Assembly (NCBI GenBank): GCA_965216105.1
Contig: OZ244147.1
Span: 2,418,001-2,482,000 of the forward strand
Direction of reading: 5' to 3'
DNA: 64,000 nt
DNA from: JAALLB01 sp017643495
Lineage (GTDB): Bacteria; Pseudomonadota; Alphaproteobacteria; Rhizobiales; Rhizobiaceae
Part shown: piece by piece, positions 57,854 through 64,000 of the stretch
Numbering within the stretch: position 1 is the first letter of the stretch
Layout: every line of letters begins with the position of its first letter
Translations under genes and position numbers: made by a program
The notes under the pieces: model-generated
Seen by the model: only the letters and a program-made list of their open reading frames with translations
Database searches by the model: none
Told to the model about the DNA's origin: nothing

Positions 57854-60643
57854 TCAATACTGGACTGATCTTGCACCTGGTTGTTTTTGAACAGGCGGAG
57901 CAAATTTCGTGAGGTTAATTCCCTCCACTGCCTCTTCATATTCATCGATACTCGGTGTTCTTCCAAGGATCGCGGAAAGAACAACTACCGGCGTTGAAGC
58001 CAGAAGGGATTCACCCTTCTTGTCACCGGAATCTTCGACAACCCTTCCCTGGAACAAGCGTGTGGATGTAGCCAAGACGGTGTCACCCTTTTCCGCCTTC
58101 TCCTGGTTACCCATGCAAAGGTTACACCCTGGCCGTTCCAGATAGAGGATATTTTCATACTCTGTACGAGCGGTGTTTTTTGGAGAGTTGTCGTCGAATT
58201 CAAAACCGGAATATTTCTGTAACACAGCCCAGTCACCCTCGTCCTTCAACTCATCAATAATGTTGTAAGTCGGAGCGGCCACGACCAATGGCGCATTAAA
58301 TGACACGGTTTCGTTTTTCTTTTCGAGATTCCGGAGCATTTGAGCAACGATTTTCAAGTCACCCTTGTGAACCATGCAGGAGCCGACAAACCCAAGATCG
58401 ACCTTCTTCTCTCCCCTGTAGAAAGAGATCGGTCTAATAGTATCGTGTGTATAGCGCTTGGAAACGTCCTCATTGTTTACATCCGGATCTGCGATCATTG
58501 GCTCATCTATCTGATTCAAGTCGACAATCACTTCAGCAAAATATTTTGCATTTTCATCCGGCTTGAGCGCCGGTTTCTCGCCTGAACGGATTTCAGCAAT
58601 GCGTTGGTCGGCTTTATCGATCAGCCCCTGCAGGGTTTGGGCCGTATTGTCCATCCCCTTCTCGATCATGATCTGAATCCGGCTTTTGGCTATTTCAAGC
58701 GACTGGATCAGCGTTTCATCCTGGGAAATACAGATAGAGGCTTTCGCCTTCATCTCGGCAGTCCAGTCGGTGAATGTAAATGCCTGGTCGGCGAGCAGTG
58801 TACCGATATGAACTTCGATCACACGACCCTGGAAAACATTGTCACCAAACTGCTTCAGCATCTGCGCCTGCGTTGCATGAACAACATCCCGGAAATCCAT
58901 GAACGGTTTCATCTCACCCTTGAAGGTCACCTTGACCGACTCGGGAATGGGCATTGTCGCCTCACCGGTCGCCAAAGCAAGTGCAACAGTTCCGGAGTCT
59001 GCGCCGAATGCAACTCCTTTCGACATTCTCGTATGGGAGTCACCACCGATGATTATCGCCCAATCATCGACAGTGATATCATTCAAGACCTTGTGAATAA
59101 CATCGGTCATGGCATGGTAGACCCCTTTGGGATCACGAGCCGTAATCAGCCCAAAACTGTTCATGAAGTTCATCAGTCGGGGGATATTTGCCTGCGCCTT
59201 GAGGTCCCACACCGATGCCGTATGACATCCAGACTGGTATGCCCCGTCAACGGTAGGGGAAATGACAGTTGCAGCCATCGCTTCCAGTTCCTGCGCAGTC
59301 ATCAAACCGGTGGTATCTTGCGATCCAACAATGTTGACCTTGACCCGCACATCAGACCCGGAGTGCAAAACTTTCCCGTCAGTTACACCGACCGCATTTC
59401 TGTTAAATATTTTTTCAACCGCAGTCAGGCCCTGCCCTTCGTGAGAAACTTCTTTAGCCGGCGCGAATACTTCAGGAGCGTCTACTCCAAGCACTGATGC
59501 AGCAAAATTCTGAAGCTTTTTCCCAAAAACGATTGCGTATGATCCGCCGGCTTTCATGAACTCAATTTTCTGGGGCGTCAAAGCTGATGAGACATCAGTC
59601 AGCTCTTCATCACCGGCTTCGTTGTAGAGCTTCTTTTTCTTCGTATCGATCGTAAGAACAGTACCTGTGGCAACAGAATATTTCTGCTCCAGAACCGGGC
59701 TGTCATCATTATTCAAAATCGGACGGCCCTCGGAATCCAGTTTTTTCACCCAGTTTTTGAGATCAAGTCCAATACCGCCAGTTACACCTACTGTCGTCAG
59801 AAAGATGGGAGAAATTCCGTTTGTTCCAGCCACTACAGGCGCGATGTTCACAAACGGTATGTATGGGCTGGCCTGTTTTCCGGTCCATAGCGCAACATTG
59901 TTTACGCCGGACATGCGCGAAGAGCCAACTCCCATAGTACCCTTTTCGGCAATCAGCATCACGCGTTTATCAGGATGCTGCTTTTGCAACTCACGGATTT
60001 CAGCCTGAGCCGCTTCGGAAATCATGCATTTTCCGTGCAATTCCCTGTCTGACCTAGAGTGAGCCTGATTGCCGGGAGAAAGCAAATCAGTTGAAATGTC
60101 GCCTTCGGCAGCAACATAGGTAACCACCTTGATTTCCTCTTCCACTTCCGGAAGCTTTGTAAAAAATTCTGCCTTTGAGTAGCTTTCAAGAACATCTTTT
60201 GCGACTTCATTGCCCGCCTTGTACGCTTCTTCAAGCCGGGCTGTATCGGCTTCATACAGGTAAACCTGGGTTTTCAGGACATCAGATGCCTGCTTGGCAA
60301 TTGCGGGGTCATCACCCAATGCCAGATCGAGAAGCACTTCTATCGAAGGACCGCCTTTCATGTGAGACAAAAGCTCGAATGCAAATGATGTCGAAATTTC
60401 TTCAACACCGGACTTTCCAAGAATGATTTCTTTCAGGAATTTGGCCTTTGCGCCAGCGGCACTGGTCGTTCCCGGCAGGGTATTGTAAATGAAGAAATTC
60501 AGAGAGTTTTCCCTGTGTTCATTGTTCCGGTCCCTTATCTGTTCGATGATCTCGGCCAACAACGCACCATCATCAATCGGCTTTGGGCTCAACCCCTCTT
60601 TTTTCCGGTTTTCAATCTCGTTTAGATATTCTTTGTACAGGCT
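57854..60643 (-). CDS. acnB: Aconitate hydratase B (long form)
   Basis: The protein is 929 residues from ATG 60643; the frame is open 11 codons further upstream. It interconverts citrate and isocitrate, and often 2-methylisocitrate. N-terminal HEAT-like region (about 1-160), then the swivel and catalytic domains. Seen: GGDSHTRMSKGVAFGADSGT, the cluster-ligand Cys residues in VGSCMVHKGD and ERPGCNLCMGNQ, and GTMGVGSSRMSGVNNVALWT. It is longer than the roughly 865-residue enterobacterial AcnB; the opening with KEGLSPKPIDDGALLAEII recalls the longer forms I know from Bacteroidota. Single-gene unit. Confidence 0.95.
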   Translation of the reverse strand, partial: SLYKEYLNEIENRKKEGLSPKPIDDGALLAEIIEQIRDRNNEHRENSLNFFIYNTLPGTTSAAGAKAKFLKEIILGKSGVEEISTSFAFELLSHMKGGPSIEVLLDLALGDDPAIAKQASDVLKTQVYLYEADTARLEEAYKAGNEVAKDVLESYSKAEFFTKLPEVEEEIKVVTYVAAEGDISTDLLSPGNQAHSRSDRELHGKCMISEAAQAEIRELQKQHPDKRVMLIAEKGTMGVGSSRMSGVNNVALWTGKQASPYIPFVNIAPVVAGTNGISPIFLTTVGVTGGIGLDLKNWVKKLDSEGRPILNNDDSPVLEQKYSVATGTVLTIDTKKKKLYNEAGDEELTDVSSALTPQKIEFMKAGGSYAIVFGKKLQNFAASVLGVDAPEVFAPAKEVSHEGQGLTAVEKIFNRNAVGVTDGKVLHSGSDVRVKVNIVGSQDTTGLMTAQELEAMAATVISPTVDGAYQSGCHTASVWDLKAQANIPRLMNFMNSFGLITARDPKGVYHAMTDVIHKVLNDITVDDWAIIIGGDSHTRMSKGVAFGADSGTVALALATGEATMPIPESVKVTFKGEMKPFMDFRDVVHATQAQMLKQFGDNVFQGRVIEVHIGTLLADQAFTFTDWTAEMKAKASICISQDETLIQSLEIAKSRIQIMIEKGMDNTAQTLQGLIDKADQRIAEIRSGEKPALKPDENAKYFAEVIVDLNQIDEPMIADPDVNNEDVSKRYTHDTIRPISFYRGEKKVDLGFVGSCMVHKGDLKIVAQMLRNLEKKNETVSFNAPLVVAAPTYNIIDELKDEGDWAVLQKYSGFEFDDNSPKNTARTEYENILYLERPGCNLCMGNQEKAEKGDTVLATSTRLFQGRVVEDSGDKKGESLLASTPVVVLSAILGRTPSIDEYEEAVEGINLTKFAPPVQKQPGARSVQY

Positions 60644-60907
60644 CATGGGTTTTCCGATGAAATGCCAAACTTGCATTCAATTTGAACGCGTTCAGGCGTT
60701 GAAAGGGACATTATGCCTGCATGAATATTTCAGCCGATATTGACATGCAAGATGCCACCATTTTTTTGATGGCATATTCACGTTATACTTTCGGTGGCTG
60801 TACTGCATCACGAGGTCGTAATGCCTGCATATTGACCGATACGCATTCGTTTTGGTTCATAGTGTGCGCAGTAATGGCTGGCCAAATACTAAAGATGCCT
60901 GCAAGAC

Positions 60908-61984
60908 TTATTCTGAACCACTGTAAAAACAGGCGTCGTAAATCTCTTCCGCAATTGCATCATCATTTGCACACTGATCATAACCTGCGAGTTCTTCGGG
61001 AGAGAGATACTGCATGTACGGGGTTATGAGGTAGCGCCCTTCCCCGCTCATGAAATAACCGAACTGATCCAGCAAGCCTGCCACAGCCGGATCAGAATCC
61101 GTTATTGCTTTGCGCAAATTGTCATTCTCGATATGGTTTTCAGGCAATTGATCGGCTGGTCCGTCAAAATAATTGTTCACAATGGTATTTGCCCCGCTCA
61201 CACCAACCAGTACACGCCGGTCCAGATAATGATGATCATACACTGCAAAGCCGGTTCTCAACCCGATCAGAATGCGCTCACCGGCTTCTTCACTTTCCGC
61301 AAACTGTTCCGGCACAGCCTCTGTTTCATCCAGAACATACGCAAATAGCCTGTGCTTTGTGTTGTAAAACAGGAAAAACCGGATGCCGGACTCGTCAACA
61401 ACCAGTCCGAGATATTCCTCTCCATCAGCAACGATATGTTCAGGCGGCCTGATTGAGGAGACATCATTGAGTACAAAGGTGACCTGCTTGTTGTTGTAAG
61501 CCACCTGATAGGAAAACGGTGCAAGCTTTTTGACCTCGACCCCATCTTCGGCTGAATAGGGCTTGTAAAGCATCTCCCCTGCTTCACTGGTCTGGTTTGC
61601 CTGCCTGAATGCAGCAAAATGGATTATGCCTTCGTCCCGATCCTGGGCAGCCAACCGCAGGTTGCCTGCATATACAACGCCATTGGCCGGAAAGGTGAAA
61701 TAGTAGTAATTTTCCGTTGGATATACAAAAACCTTGTCGGGAAGTTTCGAGAAGACAAATTCAAATGCATCGTCAACGGTTTCGATCTGCAGGTCTGCCC
61801 CCTTTTTCTGGTTTTCGATCAATTGCTGGTTCGTGGCAAGTTGCGGGAGAGTTTTTGCGCTGGTTTCGAAAGCAAGAGCCACGAACACGGACAGGAAAAG
61901 CATCAATAGCAACAGTGATTTGCCGGTATTTTTGAAAGCAGGCAGGATGCCACGATCTGATCCTGAAACGGGTGACGTCATCAT
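60908..61984 (-). CDS. Hypothetical secreted or membrane-anchored protein
   Basis: The protein has 358 residues. A hydrophobic N-terminal segment (SLLLLMLFLSVFVALAFETS) suggests export with a possible cleavage after SAKT. The rest is mixed beta-rich sequence with no recognised domain: YPTENYYYFTFPANGVVYAG, VEVKKLAPFSYQVAYNNKQV and YLGLVVDESGIRFFLFYNTK. Two Cys near the C-terminus (YDQCANDDA, YDACFYSGSE) could form a disulphide. It lies 80 bp downstream of the octapeptide-repeat protein in the same direction. A periplasmic or outer-membrane role is possible; function unknown. Confidence 0.7.
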   Translation of the reverse strand: MMTSPVSGSDRGILPAFKNTGKSLLLLMLFLSVFVALAFETSAKTLPQLATNQQLIENQKKGADLQIETVDDAFEFVFSKLPDKVFVYPTENYYYFTFPANGVVYAGNLRLAAQDRDEGIIHFAAFRQANQTSEAGEMLYKPYSAEDGVEVKKLAPFSYQVAYNNKQVTFVLNDVSSIRPPEHIVADGEEYLGLVVDESGIRFFLFYNTKHRLFAYVLDETEAVPEQFAESEEAGERILIGLRTGFAVYDHHYLDRRVLVGVSGANTIVNNYFDGPADQLPENHIENDNLRKAITDSDPAVAGLLDQFGYFMSGEGRYLITPYMQYLSPEELAGYDQCANDDAIAEEIYDACFYSGSE

Positions 61985-62021
61985 GCCTGGTTACCTTTCT
62001 GCGATTGATTAGTTTGACGTT

Positions 62022-62048
62022 CAGCCCACCGGAATCTCCGGTGGGCTG
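62022..62048 (-). terminator. Strong hairpin after the octapeptide-repeat gene
   Basis: A perfect 12-bp stem CAGCCCACCGGA (62022-62033) pairs with TCCGGTGGGCTG (62037-62048) around a 3-nt loop, 15 bp beyond the stop codon. The T-tract lies on the plus-strand side (GTTTTCTT), so as a minus-strand terminator it is imperfect; it may act in both directions. Confidence 0.6.
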
Positions 62049-62063
62049 TTTTCTTCAGACCTG

Positions 62064-64000
62064 TCAGTTACGTTTGATCTGCAAGTCCCTTAGAGGTTTG
62101 ATGGTTTGACCTTGCGGCCTGATCACTACCGAACCTCTGGGCTTGTGAACTTTCGAGCCTTTCGGACGATGCACAACCGAACCGCGTGGTCGGTGAACCT
62201 TCGATCCCTTTGGCTGATGCACCTTTGATCCGCGGGGCTTGTGGACATTCGAACCCTTAGGGCGGTGAACGACTGAACCACGGGGTTTGTGTACGACCGA
62301 ACCCTTCGGACGGTGAACATTCGAGCCACGAGGCTTGTGCACGACAGAACCCTTTGGACGGTGAACAACTGAACCACGAGGCTTGTGCACGACCGAACCC
62401 TTCGGACGGTGAACATTCGAGCCACGAGGCTTGTGCACGACAGAACCCTTTGGACGGTGAACAACAGAGCCACGAGGTTTGTGCACGATCGAACCTTTCG
62501 GACGATGAACATTCGAACCGCGAGGCTTGTGCACGACAGAACCTTTTGGACGATGAACAACAGAGCCGCGAGGCTTGTGGACTACTGACCCTCTCGGGCG
62601 GTGAACGACCGAACCACGAGGACGATGGACATTCGAACCTGTCGGCTGATGAACAATCGAGCCTCGGGGACGGTGCACATCAGAACCACGGGGTTGATGA
62701 ACTACCGAACCTCTCGGACGGTGAACAACAGAGCCGCGCGGCCGGTGGACATTCGAGCCTCGGGGCCGATGGACAACAGAGCCTCTCGGACGGTGCACAA
62801 CCGAACCTCGGGGGCGATGGATATTCGACCCTGTTGGACGGTGTATGTTCGAACCAACCGGCTGGTGCGTCGGCTTGCATTCATCCAACGGAAGTACGGC
62901 TGAAGCTCCGTCCCTGTCATCACCGGGATCCGTGTTCCACCTGGTACCACCCGGTGCCCACTGGATTTCAGCAAGGTTCCTCAAGCGACACCTGTCATAA
63001 GAAGACGGCAGCCAGACATTGACTTTCAACTCAACATACTGGCCCGGGTTCATCAGTACACCAGGTCTCCAGCAAGAGAGGTTTGAAGGGCTTGCAGTCC
63101 AGCATGACCACGGAGGAACCGGGCCAACGCCAAAGAACATGCCGGCTGGCGCTGCCGGGACCGTATCCTTTACAAGGATATCCCCAAAATAGGCATCAGG
63201 GCCGGTGTTTCTTACGCGGATTACAAACTGGCATGACCAACCAGCAAACATCGGTATACACTCTTTTGGTGATGCTTTTTTCGTAAGCCGCAGATTGGTT
63301 TCAAACGACCGCTCAGGCGGAGGAAACTCGGGTGGCCATTCGGGTGGCGGGATATCGCCAGGCGGGAAATACCCTGGAGGATACTGGAGGTCTGCCCTTT
63401 TTCTACAAGGCTGGAACACTTCCACATCCCCCATATGGCCTGCTTTTTCCGCATCCCCATACTTGCCATCGTAATCGATGAAATAGGAAGCCTGCGGCGG
63501 CACATTCTCCGGACGGATCAGTTCAGCGGAATTGCCCTGCAAACCGTGAACATCAGCAGGTGTATCAGCCGATCCATCACTGGAGACAAGTCTTCCACCC
63601 GTAGACCACAAAGTGGCACCACAATTACCATTGGTATCTGCACCAAGTGAAATGCCACCATTGGATGCATCATGATCCGGCGGCATACCTATGGCATAGA
63701 AATCCGGATCCGGCTCCCAATCGTCAGGATCAGTTAACGATGGCACATAACGCACAACGCTGGCCTGGTTTGGTTCCGCAAATTCAGCGAAGTTGAAACT
63801 CGCCTTTTGCGGACTTCTCTGGCCAAGATAGATCCGGTCGGAACCATCAAACAGGATATCCGTAACGGGCCCGGCACTGATCAAGCCAAGAATATCAAAC
63901 TCGAGCCTGGCATCAGAAGCAAAGCCGCCATCGTCAGACAGCCCCACAGACCAGACCTGAGGATCCGCCTCGGTGGAGTAATACAGCCTGCCTTTGTTGA
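62064..64000 (-). CDS. DUF11-like secreted protein with C-terminal octapeptide repeats (5' end outside window)
   Basis: The frame is open to the right edge, so the N-terminus is missing; 644 residues are visible, including 17 upstream of the GTG at 63947. The first part (about 1-205) has short WD/NHL-like strand patterns (GRLYYSTEADPQVWSVGLSD; DILFDGSDRIYLGQRSPQKA) and reads as a beta-propeller-like region. A Pro-rich hinge (PPGDIPPPEWPPEFPPPE) leads to a DUF11-like beta-sandwich (about 225-370: FVIRVRNTGPDAYFGDILVK, with several Cys). The end is a basic octapeptide array (62115-62858) and a short QIKRN tail. Cell-surface or extracellular location is inferred. Confidence 0.85.
   Translation of the reverse strand, partial: NKGRLYYSTEADPQVWSVGLSDDGGFASDARLEFDILGLISAGPVTDILFDGSDRIYLGQRSPQKASFNFAEFAEPNQASVVRYVPSLTDPDDWEPDPDFYAIGMPPDHDASNGGISLGADTNGNCGATLWSTGGRLVSSDGSADTPADVHGLQGNSAELIRPENVPPQASYFIDYDGKYGDAEKAGHMGDVEVFQPCRKRADLQYPPGYFPPGDIPPPEWPPEFPPPERSFETNLRLTKKASPKECIPMFAGWSCQFVIRVRNTGPDAYFGDILVKDTVPAAPAGMFFGVGPVPPWSCWTASPSNLSCWRPGVLMNPGQYVELKVNVWLPSSYDRCRLRNLAEIQWAPGGTRWNTDPGDDRDGASAVLPLDECKPTHQPVGSNIHRPTGSNIHRPRGSVVHRPRGSVVHRPRGSNVHRPRGSVVHRPRGSVVHQPRGSDVHRPRGSIVHQPTGSNVHRPRGSVVHRPRGSVVHKPRGSVVHRPKGSVVHKPRGSNVHRPKGSIVHKPRGSVVHRPKGSVVHKPRGSNVHRPKGSVVHKPRGSVVHRPKGSVVHKPRGSNVHRPKGSVVHKPRGSVVHRPKGSNVHKPRGSKVHQPKGSKVHRPRGSVVHRPKGSKVHKPRGSVVIRPQGQTIKPLRDLQIKRN
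62115..62858 (-). repeat. 31 tandem 24-bp (octapeptide) repeats
   Basis: Thirty-one consecutive units of 24 bp encode octapeptides with consensus [RKT]GS[VN][VI]H[RK]P; examples are RGSVVHRP, KGSVVHKP and RGSNVHRP. Gly-Ser and Pro are almost invariant and His is present in all but the last unit (RGSVVIRP). Three successive four-unit blocks (units 15-18, 19-22, 23-26) are nearly identical, showing 96-bp segmental duplication. Each unit carries two or more positive charges. Confidence 0.95.

Noticed and set aside
58604..59497. 297-codon open frame on the plus strand inside acnB
   Set aside because: It is antisense to well conserved AcnB catalytic regions; the composition is Cys/His-rich nonsense with no recognisable domain.
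60750..60777. ATGCCA...TGGCAT hairpin with a T-run near acnB
   Set aside because: The T-run is in the loop, not after the stem, so it is not a standard terminator.
62115..62858. CRISPR-like regular repeats
   Set aside because: Units are contiguous 24-bp repeats without spacers and lie in frame within a protein gene.
62354..63022. 222-codon plus-strand frame of repetitive sequence
   Set aside because: Antisense reading of the octapeptide array. The minus frame continues from a structured DUF11-like domain and has strict Gly-Ser/His/Pro conservation, so it is the coding one.

Overview
The window reads as chromosomal DNA of an alphaproteobacterium, probably a marine Hyphomicrobiales- or Rhodobacterales-like heterotroph. 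This is inferred from gene families only: an OmpA/BON protein, DeoR/LacI-controlled TRAP and ABC uptake operons, many overlapping ATGA start/stop junctions and a CCA-encoding tRNA-Ser. Gene density is high and most genes sit in short co-directional operons.

Layout. 0-2.0 kb: 3'-truncated BON-repeat envelope protein, then tRNA-Ser(GCT). 2.4-8.9 kb: an iron-siderophore cassette (TetR, TonB receptor, periplasmic binding protein, DUF2218-siderophore-interacting reductase) lying between two same-direction, decayed IS6-family elements. 9.0-18.8 kb: a LacI-controlled catabolic operon (acetolactate-synthase-like ThDP enzyme, DhaK, DhaL, MaoC-like hydratase, DctPQM TRAP transporter, class III CoA-transferase) with a perfect palindromic operator; its substrate is unknown. 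19.7-21.0 kb: a membrane class III nucleotide cyclase. 21.1-26.8 kb: a copper-handling locus (CusF-like, cupredoxin, multicopper oxidase, TolC-like lipoprotein, small His/Cys-rich proteins, PCuAC-like protein) driven by two divergent CueR-type 19-bp-spacer promoters and containing a strongly folded intercistronic RNA. 27-30.7 kb: acyltransferase, a diverged HemS-like protein and a ChaN-like haem-binding protein, with MITEs and a third IS6 remnant.

31.0-43.5 kb is a bacterial microcompartment locus: DeoR regulator, PLP enzyme, CoA-acylating-type aldehyde dehydrogenase with a C-terminal encapsulation helix, two BMC-T, one BMC-P and one BMC-H shell proteins, a PotDABC-type ABC importer, SDR, APH-family kinase and cysteine hydrolase. 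The enzyme set matches the aminoacetone/1-amino-2-propanol (RMM/AAUM) microcompartment known from mycobacteria and rhodococci, but with an ABC importer and a second tandem shell protein. It is followed by a TPP riboswitch and thiC. This block is visibly more G+C rich than its surroundings and is bordered by mobile-element debris.

45.9-64 kb: small hypotheticals and an XRE regulator; a Na/Pi transporter-glpD-HAD phosphatase operon divergent from a GlpR-like/Ugp-like ABC operon ending in an EEP hydrolase; a long AcnB; a secreted hypothetical protein; and, at the right edge, a DUF11-like secreted protein whose C-terminus is 31 tandem basic octapeptides. A family of 121-129 bp miniature elements sharing ends with the IS6 copies is scattered through the window.
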